A DNA stretch of 64,000 nucleotides from contig NZ_CP021768.1 of assembly GCF_002192255.1 (NCBI RefSeq), positions 124,001 through 188,000 on the forward strand, written 5' to 3'. The DNA comes from Stenotrophomonas sp. WZN-1. Lineage in GTDB: Bacteria > Pseudomonadota > Gammaproteobacteria > Xanthomonadales > Xanthomonadaceae. Each line of letters starts with the position of its first letter. Position 1 is the stretch's first letter. This document shows, one piece after another, positions 34,963-44,257 of the stretch. The notes beneath the pieces were generated by a model. That model saw only the letters and a list, made by a program, of their open reading frames with translations, was not told where the DNA came from and did no database searches. A program made the translations under genes and the position numbers.

Positions 34963-36243
34963 ATGCCCAACGCTCGTCCCGTCGCCATCCTCGGTGGCGT
35001 CCGCATCCCGTTCTGCCGGCAGAACACCGCGTACTCGGATGTCGGCAACCTCGGCATGTCGGTCCGTACGCTGGGCGCGCTGGTCGAACGCTTCGGCCTG
35101 CATGGCCAACAGCTGGGTGAAGTGGCGATGGGTGCGGTGATCAAGCACTCCAGCGACTGGAACCTGGGCCGCGAAGCCACGCTGTCTTCCGGCCTGTCGC
35201 CGCTGACCCCGGGCATCACCCTGCAGCGCGCCTGTGGCACCTCGCTGGACAGCATCATCACCGTCGCCAACAAGATCGCGCTGGGCCAGATCGAATCGGG
35301 CATCGGCGGCGGTTCGGACACCACCTCCGACGTTCCGATCGTCTACGGCAAGAAGCTGCGTGCGCGCCTGCTGGCCGCCAACCGTGCCAAGAGCACCGGC
35401 GACAAGATCCGTGCGCTCACCGCCGGTTTCAAGTTCTCCGAGCTCAAGCCCGAGTTCCCGGGCGTGGCCGAGCCGCGCACCGGCAAGAGCATGGGCGACC
35501 ACTGCGAGGACATGGCCAAGGAATGGAACATCTCGCGTGACTCGCAGGACGAGTGGGCGGTGTCGTCGCACAAGAAGCTGGCTGCCGCCTATGAGCGCGG
35601 TTTCTTCAACGACCTGATCGCACCGTTCCGTGGCGTCGAGCGTGACAACATCCTGCGCCCGGATACCTCGCTGGAGAAGCTGGCCACGCTGAAGCCGGCG
35701 TTCGACAAGGTTTCCGGCCGCGGCACGCTGACCGCCGCCAACTCCACGCCGCTGACCGACGGCGCCGCCGCGGTGCTGCTGGCCAGCGAAGAGTGGGCGC
35801 GCGCCCACGGCCATGAGCCGCAGGCCTACCTGCGTGACGCGCACGTCTCGGCGGTGGACTTCGTGCATGGCGAAGGCCTGCTGATGGCGCCGACCGTGGC
35901 CGTGCCGGAGATGCTCAAGCGCAACGGCCTGACCCTGCAGGACTTCGACATCTACGAGATCCACGAAGCCTTCGCCGCGCAGGTGCTGTGCACCCTGCGC
36001 GCGTGGGAGAGCGAGGATTACTGCCGCAACCGCCTGGGCCTGGACGCGCCGATGGGCCGCATTGATCCGGACAAGATCAACCTGCTGGGCTCGTCGCTGG
36101 CCACCGGCCACCCGTTCGCCGCCACCGGCGCACGCGTGATCGCTACCGCAGCCAAGCAGCTGGCCGAGCGCGGCGGTGGCCGCGCGCTGGTGTCGATCTG
36201 CACCGCCGGCGGCATGGGCGTGGTGGCGATCGTCGAGCGCTGA
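34963..36243 (+). CDS. fadI: Acetyl-CoA C-acyltransferase, FadI type
   Basis: The 426-residue thiolase has the acyl-accepting Cys in LQRACGTSLDS, the catalytic His in IYEIHEAFAAQVL, a second His in GSSLATGHPFAATGARVI and the C-terminal Cys in VSICTAGGMGV. It performs the last step of fatty-acid beta-oxidation. The length and sequence fit FadI more than FadA, but no fadJ is adjacent. The frame is open far upstream across the opposing gene; the start is set at 34963, with 34948 an alternative. Confidence 0.9.
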   Translation: MPNARPVAILGGVRIPFCRQNTAYSDVGNLGMSVRTLGALVERFGLHGQQLGEVAMGAVIKHSSDWNLGREATLSSGLSPLTPGITLQRACGTSLDSIITVANKIALGQIESGIGGGSDTTSDVPIVYGKKLRARLLAANRAKSTGDKIRALTAGFKFSELKPEFPGVAEPRTGKSMGDHCEDMAKEWNISRDSQDEWAVSSHKKLAAAYERGFFNDLIAPFRGVERDNILRPDTSLEKLATLKPAFDKVSGRGTLTAANSTPLTDGAAAVLLASEEWARAHGHEPQAYLRDAHVSAVDFVHGEGLLMAPTVAVPEMLKRNGLTLQDFDIYEIHEAFAAQVLCTLRAWESEDYCRNRLGLDAPMGRIDPDKINLLGSSLATGHPFAATGARVIATAAKQLAERGGGRALVSICTAGGMGVVAIVER

Positions 36244-36296
36244 TCGTTGCGACCGCGCGCCAACCAAGGTTGGCGACTACCGGATTCCCCACATGA

Positions 36297-36325
36297 AAAC
36301 GCCGCCCCGTGGGCGGCGTTTTTTC
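36297..36325 (+). terminator. Terminator after fadI
   Basis: AAAACGCCGCCC-CGT-GGGCGGCGTTTTTT forms a strong stem with T-runs on both strands. It therefore may serve the convergent fadI and hemY transcripts. A REP palindrome follows at 36338-36358 (GTGCCGACC-GTT-GGTCGGCAC). Confidence 0.88.
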
Positions 36326-36361
36326 TTGCTCCGGTGGGTGCCGACCGTTGGTCGGCACGCT

Positions 36362-37657
36362 TCACGGCAGCCGCGGATTACCGAATTCGTCGCGCTCTTC
36401 GTTGGCGTCAAACACCGGCGGCTGCACCGAAACCGGCTGCTCCTCCACCGTGGCACGCAGCGGCACTTCGCTGCCGCGCACCAGTTCCACGCTGTCCTCG
36501 CCACGCTGCAGGCGCAGCGCATTGGCCAGGCACTGCGCGGCCAGCGCGTGCTCGCCACGCTGCGCAAACAGTTCACCCAGCGCTTCCCATGCCGGTGCAC
36601 CCGCGCCCGCGGCGATGGCTTCGTGCAGGAACGCATCAGCGGCATCCCACTGCTGCTGGGCCAGCGCCACGCGACCCTGTGCCAGGCGCAACGCGGCCGA
36701 GTCGCCATGCACGTTGCGCCAGCGCGCCAGATTGCTCTGGCGCGTGGCCAGGCGCTCGGTCGGCAGGCGACCATACAGCGTCACCAGTTCGTCGTCCCAG
36801 CGATGGTCCAGCGCCTGTTCCAGCGCCAGCAGTGCAGGCTCATCCCAATTCAGTGCCACCGCACGACTGGCATAGGCACCCACCACGTCCGGGGTCGGTC
36901 GCAGTGCCTTCGGCGTGGCTTCCCATTGCGCGGCCAGCGCATTGACGTCGGCCGCTTCCAGCAGCGCCTGTGCAGCCAGGCGTGCTTCCAGTTCGCTGTT
37001 CGCGTCGGCCGGCAGCACCTTGCTCTGGCGCAACGCACCCAGCTGGCCATACGCCTCGTGGGCCCGACCGGCCTGTGCCAGCGCTTCGGTACGCAGCCAC
37101 AGGCCGCGCGGTGGCAGCGGCTGGATTGCCGCTACGTCCAGGGCATTGATCGCATCCACCGGCAGATCGCGCGCCAGCAGCTGTTCCGCACGCAGCAGCG
37201 CCTGCAGGGTGGCATCGCTCTCGCCCAGGCGCTGCAGCAGCGCCTCGCCAGCCGGGCCATCGGCACGTGCCTGCGCGCTGCGCACGGCGTTGGCCAGCGC
37301 CACCGCGCTCACTTCCGGGTCCTTGGCGGCGCCGTCCAGCAGCTTCTCGGCACGCTGCCACTGGCCGTGCTCATAGGCCTGCAGGCCGTCGATCAGGCGC
37401 ACGCGGCCCTGCTTGCGGCGGTAGCGGCCCCAGGCACGGAACGGTGCAGCAATCAGGCTCCACAGCAGCCACAGCACCAGCGCCGCGATCACTGTCAGCA
37501 GCGCCACCTTCGGCAGGTTGCTGTGGTAGTCGTAGCCACCGTAGCGCAAGGTCACTTCGCCGAAGCGGTTGAGGTCATCAGCGCCGAGCCATTGCGCGGC
37601 CACCACGCCGATGGCCACGGCCAGCAACAGCACGACCAGGGATTGCAGGGGTTTCAT
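36362..37657 (-). CDS. hemY: HemY-like tetratricopeptide membrane protein
   Basis: The 431-residue inner-membrane protein begins MKPLQSLVVLLLAVAIGVVAA, with a second membrane segment KVALLTVIAALVLWLLWSLI. TPR-like helical repeats follow, as in LIDGLQAYEHGQWQRAEKLLDGA and GALRQ... HemY_N-type proteins sit in hemD-hemX-hemY operons and are thought to support haem synthesis; this is not protoporphyrinogen oxidase. It is 6 bases downstream of hemX. Confidence 0.88.
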   Translation of the reverse strand: MKPLQSLVVLLLAVAIGVVAAQWLGADDLNRFGEVTLRYGGYDYHSNLPKVALLTVIAALVLWLLWSLIAAPFRAWGRYRRKQGRVRLIDGLQAYEHGQWQRAEKLLDGAAKDPEVSAVALANAVRSAQARADGPAGEALLQRLGESDATLQALLRAEQLLARDLPVDAINALDVAAIQPLPPRGLWLRTEALAQAGRAHEAYGQLGALRQSKVLPADANSELEARLAAQALLEAADVNALAAQWEATPKALRPTPDVVGAYASRAVALNWDEPALLALEQALDHRWDDELVTLYGRLPTERLATRQSNLARWRNVHGDSAALRLAQGRVALAQQQWDAADAFLHEAIAAGAGAPAWEALGELFAQRGEHALAAQCLANALRLQRGEDSVELVRGSEVPLRATVEEQPVSVQPPVFDANEERDEFGNPRLP

Positions 37658-37663
37658 GGGGGA

Positions 37664-38641
37664 TTACCTCCGGTCGGTCTGGGTACGCAGCTGCTGCAGG
37701 GTGCTGCCAAGAACAGCGTCGCTGGCCTGCAGCGGAAGTTCGCGCAAGGCCTTCAGTTCAGCACGTTGCGCGCGCAGGGCCGGTGAATCCGGCCAGCGCC
37801 GCTGTGCCCAGTGCTCCACGCGGTCCAAGGCGGTATTGCGGCCCGCGCGGTCGCCGCGCTCGATGGCGGCACGTGCCAATGTCAGTTCCAGCTGCAGCGC
37901 GTCGTCGGCATTGCGCTGTTCGGCGGCGGTCAGCGGGCCGTTCTGGCGGCTCGGGGTGATGTCCACGAACGGCGCCAGCGTTGCCTGCCACCAGGGTTTG
38001 GCGGTGCTGCTGCCGGTCGTGCCGGTGATCTGCGAGGGCAGGCCCTGCAGCGCGCGGGCCACGGCATCCAGGCGCTGCAGCGACTGCACGCGTGGGCCGC
38101 TGCCGAGCGCATCCAGTGCCTCGCGCTCCTGCACCAGCGCCTGGCGCAGGTTCAGGCCATCACTGTCGGGCAGTTCGGCCAATGCCGTCGCGGCCTGGGC
38201 GTACAACCGGCGTGCGCCTTCCACATCGTCGGCATAGTTCAGGCGCTGCGCGGCCTGGGTCAGCAGCAGCTCGGCCTCATCGCGCTGTACCGCCTGGCGG
38301 CCCTGGTTGGCGCTGTCGGCCAGCTTGGCCAGGTTCTCTTCCAGCAATGCGCTGCGCTGGGAAAGGCCCAGCATCTCGTCGCGCAGAACGCGGTTGGTGG
38401 CGGCCGCATCCTGCAGGCGCTGGCTGCTCGCGCGCTGGTCACGGCGAAGTGAATCCAGCGTGGCCTCCAGGCCCTGCAGCTGCACGGCCGTCGTCTGTGC
38501 CTGCGCTGCCTGTTCGTTCTGTTGCTGTTGCCAGACGTACCAGCCGGCATAGCCGCCCACGCCAAGCACGACCACACCGGCCAGCGGCAGCAGCCAGCGC
38601 ACGGGTCGACGGGGCGGGGAAACGGGCGGAGTGTCGTTCAT
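37664..38641 (-). CDS. hemX: HemX-like membrane protein (uroporphyrinogen operon)
   Basis: The 325-residue protein has a short Pro-rich N-terminus, one membrane helix (WLLPLAGVVVLGVGGYAGWYVW) and a long periplasmic coiled-coil and helical part (QLQGLEATLDSLRRDQRASSQRLQDAAATNRVL; EMLGLSQRSALLEENLAKLAD). This is the HemX/DUF513 layout. Its role is unclear; it lacks the methyltransferase domain despite old annotations. It lies between hemD and hemY. Confidence 0.87.
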   Translation of the reverse strand: MNDTPPVSPPRRPVRWLLPLAGVVVLGVGGYAGWYVWQQQQNEQAAQAQTTAVQLQGLEATLDSLRRDQRASSQRLQDAAATNRVLRDEMLGLSQRSALLEENLAKLADSANQGRQAVQRDEAELLLTQAAQRLNYADDVEGARRLYAQAATALAELPDSDGLNLRQALVQEREALDALGSGPRVQSLQRLDAVARALQGLPSQITGTTGSSTAKPWWQATLAPFVDITPSRQNGPLTAAEQRNADDALQLELTLARAAIERGDRAGRNTALDRVEHWAQRRWPDSPALRAQRAELKALRELPLQASDAVLGSTLQQLRTQTDRR

Positions 38642-38745
38642 CGGGCTTCCTTGTCGGCAACGTCGCCGGTCGGGGGCCGGCAGGCCGCGTTGTGCACAGC
38701 ATCACTGTTGCCGACGACAGCGGCAAGCGTGACCCACGTCCCTGT

Positions 38746-39555
38746 TCAGGTCGCTGCCGGGGCGGTGAGCGTGGCGTGTGCGGCCGTCACCAGCTGCGCG
38801 ATGGTGGGGCCGGCCGCGCGCACGACGTGCTGCAGGCCCAGTGCCCGGGCCTGTTCGCCGAGGCGATCACTGGCCACCACGGCGGTCGCGTGTGCCTGCA
38901 GGCGTAGCTGCAATGCCGGCGGAAGCTGCTGCCAGAAATGCTGCAGCGCTTCGCCACTGCTCACCGCCAGCATCCACGGCTGCGCTGAATGCGCCAATCG
39001 AGCCAGCGCCCGGGGGGGCACGCGCAGCAGGCGACGCTGGTAGACGTCGGCGCGTTCGATCGTGGCGCCCGCCGCCTGCAGCTGCGCGGCAATCAGGCCA
39101 CGCCCGCCGGGGGCGGTCACCAGGCCGATGCGCAGGCCCTGTACGTCGGCCAGCACCGGCAGCGCCAGCAGGCCTTCGCTGTCCATCCGCTGCGGCGCGT
39201 GCACCTCGGTGATGCCGTGTGCCTGCAATGCGCGCGCAGTGCCTTCGCCCACGGTCAGCCAGGGGCTGCGCTTCGCTTCGGCCAGCGGCAGCACGGACGC
39301 GGCTGCGGCGACGGCGGCAGGGCTGGTGAACACCACCCGATCGCAGTTCAGCGCGCGTTGCAGCTGGCGCAGCACGGGCGTACCGCGCAAGCGCTGCAAC
39401 CGCCACGGCGAAAGGGCCAGCACATGCCCGCCCAGCCCAGCAACGGCGCGGCGCAGCGCCGCATGCTGGCCCTGCGGGCGCAGCGAGATCAGGGTCCAGC
39501 GCGCGCCGGAACGGCTGGCGCCAGTGGGTATCGTATGGTCGACCATTGCCTGCAT
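38746..39555 (-). CDS. hemD: Uroporphyrinogen-III synthase
   Basis: The 269-residue cytoplasmic protein fits HemD: a two-lobed fold with VVFTSPAAVAAAASVLP, VGEGTARALQAHGI, LIAAQLQAAGATIERADVYQRR and AVSSGEALQHFWQQLP. It cyclises hydroxymethylbilane to uroporphyrinogen III. hemX follows 104 bases downstream. The hemC gene usually upstream is not here; instead a divergent thioesterase gene begins 36 bases away. Confidence 0.88.
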   Translation of the reverse strand: MQAMVDHTIPTGASRSGARWTLISLRPQGQHAALRRAVAGLGGHVLALSPWRLQRLRGTPVLRQLQRALNCDRVVFTSPAAVAAAASVLPLAEAKRSPWLTVGEGTARALQAHGITEVHAPQRMDSEGLLALPVLADVQGLRIGLVTAPGGRGLIAAQLQAAGATIERADVYQRRLLRVPPRALARLAHSAQPWMLAVSSGEALQHFWQQLPPALQLRLQAHATAVVASDRLGEQARALGLQHVVRAAGPTIAQLVTAAHATLTAPAAT

Positions 39556-39590
39556 TATGCGGGCCCTTCGTTGTCGTGGTCGCTGCTCCG

Positions 39591-40058
39591 ATGTCCGTTG
39601 ATGCCCTGACTTCCTCGTTGGCCGCCCTGCAGGACGTGCTGGACTGCATGCCGGCGGTGCGCGCCATGCAGATCCAGCTCGATGGCTATGCCGACGGCGT
39701 GCTGCGCATCACCGCGCCGCTGGCTGCCAACGTCAACGACAAGGGCAACGCCTTCGGCGGCAGCCTGGCCTCGGTGCTGACCCTGTCCGGCTGGGCGCTG
39801 GTCAGCCTGCGCCTGCGCCTGGCCGGCCATGATGCCGAGGTCTATGTGGCCGACAGCAACCTGCGCTACCTGGCGCCGGTCTACGAAGACCTGCACGCCC
39901 ACGCCGAAGCGGCCGAGGCCACCGGCTGGGATGCCTTCCTGAACACCTTCCGCCAGCGCCGCAAGGCCCGCATCAGCATCATCGCCACCCAGCCCGGTGC
40001 CGATGGCAAGCCCGCTGCCGAGTTCAGCGGTCGCTTCGTTGCCTTCGCCAAAGGGTAG
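39591..40058 (+). CDS. Thioesterase-like protein (YiiD C-terminal domain type)
   Basis: The 155-residue protein begins MSVDALTSSLAALQDVLDCM. A hotdog fold is indicated by LDGYADGVLRITAPLAANVNDKGNAFGGSLASVLTLSGWALVSL, where the NxxGxxFGG region resembles the YiiD C-terminal putative thioesterase domain. Substrate is unknown. The open frame begins upstream at 39546 inside the hemD promoter; 39591 is chosen for the family's N-terminus. It probably forms an operon with the next genes. Confidence 0.82.
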   Translation: MSVDALTSSLAALQDVLDCMPAVRAMQIQLDGYADGVLRITAPLAANVNDKGNAFGGSLASVLTLSGWALVSLRLRLAGHDAEVYVADSNLRYLAPVYEDLHAHAEAAEATGWDAFLNTFRQRRKARISIIATQPGADGKPAAEFSGRFVAFAKG

Positions 40059-40090
40059 GATGGCAGGCTGACGTCCTGGGGAAACCACCG

Positions 40091-40516
40091 ATGCGCCGCC
40101 TCATCCAGTTCCTGATCTGTTCCCTGCTGCTGGCCAGCACCGTGGCTTCGGCCGACGACCTGAGCCGCAAGCAGCGCAAGCTGCTGGAAGAGACCCAGAT
40201 CGCCTACGGGGCGACCATCCGCTGGGGCAGCATGGACGATGCCATCGGCTACCTCGACCCCAAGCTGCGCAAGGAAAAACCGCCCACCGAGTTCGAGCTC
40301 AACCGTTACGCGCAGCTGCGCGTGTCGTCCTACCGCGAGCGCAGCAGCGCCTCGCTGGACGGGGGCCTGGTCGAGCGCCGGGTCGAAATCGGGGTGATCA
40401 ACCAGAACACCCAGGCCGAGCGCACCGTGGTCGTGGTCGAGCGCTGGCGCTGGGACCCGGAAGCCAAGCGCTGGTGGCAGACCGCCGGCCTGCCGGACCT
40501 GTGGAAGGGGCAGTGA
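40091..40516 (+). CDS. Exported conserved hypothetical protein
   Basis: The 141-residue protein has a signal peptide (LIQFLICSLLLASTVASA) and a small periplasmic domain (AYGATIRWGSMDDAIGYLDPKLRK; ERRVEIGVINQNTQAERTVVVVERWRWDPEAKRWWQTAGLP). The domain resembles small beta-rich proteins of unknown function. It lies 32 bases after the thioesterase gene and before the rhodanese gene, all core-type. Confidence 0.75.
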   Translation: MRRLIQFLICSLLLASTVASADDLSRKQRKLLEETQIAYGATIRWGSMDDAIGYLDPKLRKEKPPTEFELNRYAQLRVSSYRERSSASLDGGLVERRVEIGVINQNTQAERTVVVVERWRWDPEAKRWWQTAGLPDLWKGQ

Positions 40517-40573
40517 CGGGCCGCGTCCGGCTTGTGCGACAATCGGCGCCCGCTTAATCGACCCGTGACCTGA

Positions 40574-41011
40574 GTGAATTACGAAGAGTTGCTGGCCTTT
40601 GCAGGCCGAAACCCGATGCTGTCTGCGGCCCTGGTCGGCCTGACCGTGGCCATCATCGTCACCGAGATCCGCCGCCTGTTCCGGGGCTTCAAGGGCATCA
40701 AGCCCGCCGAACTGACCCAGCTGATCAACGCGGGCGGCACGGTGGTGGTCGATCTGTCGGCCAGCGGTGACTTCGAGAAGGGTCACATTGCCGGCAGCCG
40801 CAATGCCCAGGCCAGTGCCTTCGGCCCGGAAAACAAGCTGGTGGCCAATGCCAGGCAGTCGCCGGTGGTGCTGGTGTGCCGCAGCGGCAACGCCTCGGAA
40901 ACCGCCGCCAAGGCGCTGAAGAAGGCCGGCTTCGAGAAGGTCTACGTGCTCGACGGCGGCATTCCCGCCTGGCAGCAGGCCGAACTGCCGCTGGTCAAGG
41001 GCCGCAACTGA
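40574..41011 (+). CDS. Rhodanese-like domain membrane protein (YibN type)
   Basis: The 145-residue protein starts at GTG. It has one N-terminal membrane segment (MLSAALVGLTVAIIVTEI), then a rhodanese domain (VVDLSASGDFEKGHIAGSRNAQ; active Cys in VVLVCRSGNASETAAKAL; VYVLDGGIPAWQQAELPL). It resembles E. coli YibN, whose gene also lies just before secB and gpsA. It likely transfers or senses sulfane sulfur at the inner membrane. Confidence 0.87.
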   Translation: MNYEELLAFAGRNPMLSAALVGLTVAIIVTEIRRLFRGFKGIKPAELTQLINAGGTVVVDLSASGDFEKGHIAGSRNAQASAFGPENKLVANARQSPVVLVCRSGNASETAAKALKKAGFEKVYVLDGGIPAWQQAELPLVKGRN

Positions 41012-41111
41012 TTGTCGCAGGTGGCGGATCCGGCCTTGTATGGGCCTGATCCCGCCCCCATCGCAGTAGTTCGACCATCGTTTTCATTGCATTCACCTGG
41101 AGTTACTGGAA

Positions 41112-41630
41112 ATGTCCGAAGAGATCACCAACGGCGCCGCTGCGCCGGTCGATGCCGCCACCGGCCCCGCTTTCACCGTCGAGAAGATCTACGTCAAGGA
41201 CGTCTCCTTCGAGTCGCCGAACGCCCCGACCATTTTCAACGACCAGGTGCAGCCCGAGCTGCAGTTGAACCTGAACCAGCAGGTGCAGCGCCTGGGTGAG
41301 AACGCCTTCGAAGTCGTGCTGGCCGTGACCCTGACCTGCCAGGCCGGTGAGCGCACCGCCTACGTGGCCGAAGTGAAGCAGGCCGGCGTGTTCGGCCTGG
41401 TCGGTCTGGACCCGCAGTCGATCGACGTGCTGCTCGGCACCCAGTGCCCGAACATCCTGTTCCCGTACGTGCGCCAGCTGATCAGCGACCTGATCCAGGC
41501 CGGCGGCTTCCCGCCGTTCTTCCTGCAGCCGATCAACTTCGAAGGCCTGTACGCAGAAACCCTGCGCCAGCGCCAGGAGCAGGGCGACGCACCGTCGCTG
41601 GCTGACTCCGAGCCGGCTGGCAACGCCTGA
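41112..41630 (+). CDS. secB: Protein-export chaperone SecB
   Basis: The 172-residue cytoplasmic protein has the SecB core: [102 protein letters not shown]. SecB is a tetramer that keeps preproteins unfolded and hands them to SecA. A GGAG site precedes the ATG. gpsA follows 20 bases downstream, the usual order. Confidence 0.97.
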   Translation: MSEEITNGAAAPVDAATGPAFTVEKIYVKDVSFESPNAPTIFNDQVQPELQLNLNQQVQRLGENAFEVVLAVTLTCQAGERTAYVAEVKQAGVFGLVGLDPQSIDVLLGTQCPNILFPYVRQLISDLIQAGGFPPFFLQPINFEGLYAETLRQRQEQGDAPSLADSEPAGNA

Positions 41631-41650
41631 TTCCTGCCGCGACGTCACGG

Positions 41651-42676
41651 ATGAGCACTACCGCTGACAAGATCGCCGTGCTGGGCGCCGGTTCCTGGGG
41701 AACCGCGCTGGCCAGCCTGCTCGCACGGCACGGTCATCCGACCGTGCTGTGGGGGCGCGACGCTGCCGTGGTCGAGGCCATCGACCAACGCCACGAGAAC
41801 CCGCGCTACCTGCCGGGCATCCCGCTGCCGGACAGCCTGCGTGCCACCACCGACCTGGCGTTGGCGGTGGAGGGCGCGGCCTGGATCCTGGTGGTGACCC
41901 CGTCGCACGCGTTCGGTGAAACCGTGCGCGCGCTGGCGCCGCTGCGTCCGGCCGGTGCCGGCGTGGCCTGGGCCACCAAGGGCTTCGAACCCGGTTCGGG
42001 CCGCTTCCTGCACGAAGTAGCGCGCGAAGTGCTGGGCGAGGACGTGCCGCTGGCCGTCGTCACCGGGCCGTCGTTCGCCAAGGAAGTGACCCAGGGCCTG
42101 CCGACCGCGATCACCGTGCACGGCGACGTGCCCGAGTTCGCGCAGACGGTGGCCGAGGCGATGCATGGCCCGGCGTTCCGCGCCTACACCGGCGACGACA
42201 TGGTCGGTGCCGAGCTGGGCGGCGCGATGAAGAACGTGCTGGCCGTGGCCACCGGCGTGGCCGATGGCATGCAGCTGGGCCTCAACGCCCGTGCCGGCCT
42301 GATCACCCGTGGCCTCAACGAGATGCTGCGCCTGGCTGCGGCGATCGGCGCCAAGCCGGAAACGCTGATGGGCCTGGCTGGCCTCGGCGACCTGGTGCTG
42401 ACCTGCACCGGCGACCTGTCGCGCAACCGCCGCCTGGGCCTGGCCCTGGGCCGCGGCCAGACGCTGCAGGATGCCGTGCGCGAAATCGGCCAGGTGGTCG
42501 AGTCGGTGCAGACCGCCGACGAGGTGATGCGACAGGCGCGCCGCCATGGCATCGACCTGCCGATCTCCGACCGCGTGCGTGCCGTGCTGCACGGCGAGCA
42601 GACGCCGGAAGAAGGCCTGCGCGCCTTGCTGGCGCGCGAACAGAAACCGGAATATCCGGACACGCTGTTCAAGTGA
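41651..42676 (+). CDS. gpsA: Glycerol-3-phosphate dehydrogenase [NAD(P)+]
   Basis: The 341-residue enzyme makes sn-glycerol 3-phosphate for phospholipid synthesis. The NAD-binding motif is [17 protein letters not shown]. Further signatures are [58 protein letters not shown] with the catalytic Lys, and [18 protein letters not shown]. Length is normal. A strong terminator follows. Confidence 0.97.
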   Translation: MSTTADKIAVLGAGSWGTALASLLARHGHPTVLWGRDAAVVEAIDQRHENPRYLPGIPLPDSLRATTDLALAVEGAAWILVVTPSHAFGETVRALAPLRPAGAGVAWATKGFEPGSGRFLHEVAREVLGEDVPLAVVTGPSFAKEVTQGLPTAITVHGDVPEFAQTVAEAMHGPAFRAYTGDDMVGAELGGAMKNVLAVATGVADGMQLGLNARAGLITRGLNEMLRLAAAIGAKPETLMGLAGLGDLVLTCTGDLSRNRRLGLALGRGQTLQDAVREIGQVVESVQTADEVMRQARRHGIDLPISDRVRAVLHGEQTPEEGLRALLAREQKPEYPDTLFK

Positions 42677-42680
42677 ATCG

Positions 42681-42710
42681 AAAAACCCCGGCCACGTGCC
42701 GGGGTTTTTT
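42681..42710 (+). terminator. Terminator after gpsA
   Basis: AAAAACCCCGGC-CACGT-GCCGGGGTTTTTT is a perfect 12-bp stem with T-runs on both strands, 4 bases after the stop. Confidence 0.92.
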
Positions 42711-42760
42711 CATCAGGGAGTACCCCATGCGGGTGCCGGGCGGGAGACAGGCTTTGGTGG

Positions 42761-42817
42761 GTGCCAAGCTTGCTTGGCACCACGCGCGCTGCATATCCAC
42801 GCATGGCGTGGATCTAC
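42761..42817. repeat. Two REP-type palindromes
   Basis: GTGCCAAGC-TT-GCTTGGCAC (42761-42780) and ATCCACGC-ATG-GCGTGGAT followed by CTAC (42795-42817). The latter overlaps the 3' end of the DUF4440-like gene. Confidence 0.8.
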
Positions 42818-43278
42818 TACGGAACCCGCGGCGGCGCGTTGGTGTTGTCCATGTCCGAGAAGATCAACCACGGTCCATCGCCCACGCGCTTCAGTGTCAG
42901 CGTGAACTTGCCGGTGTCCCCGACGTTGTTGCCGTAGCGGTAGGCGCCAATGATGTAGCCCGTGTTCCCGCCCACCGAATATGCCAGGGCACGCAGCCGC
43001 AACGGACTGCCGCCCTGGCCGGCGTAGGCGCCTGCAATCGCGTCGCGCCCGCGCACGGGAGGCTGGTTGCTCTGCAGGATGAACCCATCCTCGGCGAACA
43101 ACCCAGCCAGCGCTTTGGCGTCGCCCGTGTGCCACGCCTGCTCGTAGTCGCGCAGCACGCGATCCAGCGAAGGGGGCAGCGGTACATCCGGCAGCGCAGT
43201 GGCAGCCGGTGCCGGGGGCGGGCCATCGGCGGCCAGCAGCGGGCCGGACAGGGCGAGAAGCAGCAGGCAGATACGCAT
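42817..43278 (-). CDS. Exported DUF4440/NTF2-like protein
   Basis: The 153-residue protein has a signal peptide (ICLLLLALSGPLLAADG), a Pro-rich linker and an NTF2-like fold (LRDYEQAWHTGDAKALAGLFAEDGFILQSNQPPVRGRDAIAGAY; GYIIGAYRYGNN...GKFTLTLKRVGDGPWLIFSDMDNT). This matches the DUF4440/SnoaL-like pattern. Its function is unknown. The start at 43278 begins the signal peptide; the longer open frame upstream is a shadow of other genes. Confidence 0.8.
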   Translation of the reverse strand: MRICLLLLALSGPLLAADGPPPAPAATALPDVPLPPSLDRVLRDYEQAWHTGDAKALAGLFAEDGFILQSNQPPVRGRDAIAGAYAGQGGSPLRLRALAYSVGGNTGYIIGAYRYGNNVGDTGKFTLTLKRVGDGPWLIFSDMDNTNAPPRVP

Positions 43279-43413
43279 CGACTCAGTCCTTGGGTGCGCC
43301 GGTGAGCGCCAGGGCGAGTATCCCCCATCCGCGCCCGACAGGCGGTGGCGCAGACCCCATTGAAAGCGCGTTGCCGCTTCGGCATGCTCGACGTCAACCG
43401 GGGGAGGGGACGC

Positions 43414-43707
43414 ATGCATTTTTTCCAGCTGGACCAGTTCGCAGGTCATCTCAACGAAACCTTCAGTGCCGACATCGATAACACCGGTGTTCCGTTCGTG
43501 CTGGTGGAAGCCGCGCCGATGCCCGATCAGCAGATTGCAGGCCAGATGCGTGCACCGTTCTCGCTGCTGTTCCGCAATGAATCGGCGGTGCTGTTCCCGC
43601 AGCGCACCTACACCATGCGTCACCATGGGCTCGGCGAGTTCGGCATTTTCCTGGTACCGATCGCGCGCGATCGGACCGGCTTCATCTATCAGGCACTGTT
43701 CAACTGA
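43414..43707 (+). CDS. DUF6916-like small protein
   Basis: The 97-residue protein begins MHFFQLDQFAGHLNETFSAD and has LVEAAPMPDQQIAGQMRAPFSLLFRNESAVLFPQRTYTMRHHGLGEFGIFLVPIARD. This compact beta-rich pattern is, to my knowledge, typical of DUF6916 proteins, found beside tail-collar genes. A strong GGGGAGGGGA site sets the start. Its last 8 bases overlap the end of the convergent GNAT gene. I infer that it belongs functionally to the tail-collar locus. Confidence 0.7.
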   Translation: MHFFQLDQFAGHLNETFSADIDNTGVPFVLVEAAPMPDQQIAGQMRAPFSLLFRNESAVLFPQRTYTMRHHGLGEFGIFLVPIARDRTGFIYQALFN

Positions 43708-44257
43708 CCGCCGTCGCCACCCAGCGCATGCGCATGTGGCTGCCGGTATCGCTTTCGGTGTGGAACGCGAGCCGTTCGTAGAGCCGGCGCGCGGCCAGGT
43801 TTTCCCATGCGACATGCAGGACGACGCTGTGCAGCGGCACGGCATGCGCCGCGCGTTGTACCCAGCGCACGAGGGCCGAGCCGATGCCGCAGCCACGCAC
43901 GGCATCCAGCAGGGCGATATCGATGAGGGTGGCTTCGTGCTCGTCGCAATGCAGGTACAAGCGCCCGATCGGCTGTCCGGCCTGCTCGACCAGCAGATAG
44001 TGCGCAGGCTGGTAATGCCGGGTGTAGTGCAGGTGCTGCAGCGCGAACTGGTTGTCGAGGAACGCCTGGCGCAGCGAGTCGGGCCACCCGACATGGGCCA
44101 GCTCGGCCGCACGCGACTCGGCATAGAGCCGCTGCAGAAACGGCAGGTCGCCATTCTGTGCTTCGCGCACGCTCACTCCTGCGGGAAGATCGTCTCCCGT
44201 TGCGGGCAGCCAGGCCGCCCGCAGCGAAGGAAAGGCCAGTGCCACGTTCGCAGTCAC
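43700..44257 (-). CDS. GNAT family N-acetyltransferase of the tail-collar locus
   Basis: The 185-residue protein shows the GNAT fold: REAQNGDLPFLQRLYAESRA, IGRLYLHCDEHEATLIDIALLDAVRGCGIGSALVRWV with the acetyl-CoA-binding R/QxxGxG/A loop, and NLAARRLYERLAFHTESDTGSHMRM. The GTG start overlaps the stop of the third tail-collar gene by 4 bases, so it is translated with them. It may acylate or acetylate a collar protein, but its substrate is unknown. Confidence 0.82.
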   Translation of the reverse strand: MTANVALAFPSLRAAWLPATGDDLPAGVSVREAQNGDLPFLQRLYAESRAAELAHVGWPDSLRQAFLDNQFALQHLHYTRHYQPAHYLLVEQAGQPIGRLYLHCDEHEATLIDIALLDAVRGCGIGSALVRWVQRAAHAVPLHSVVLHVAWENLAARRLYERLAFHTESDTGSHMRMRWVATAVS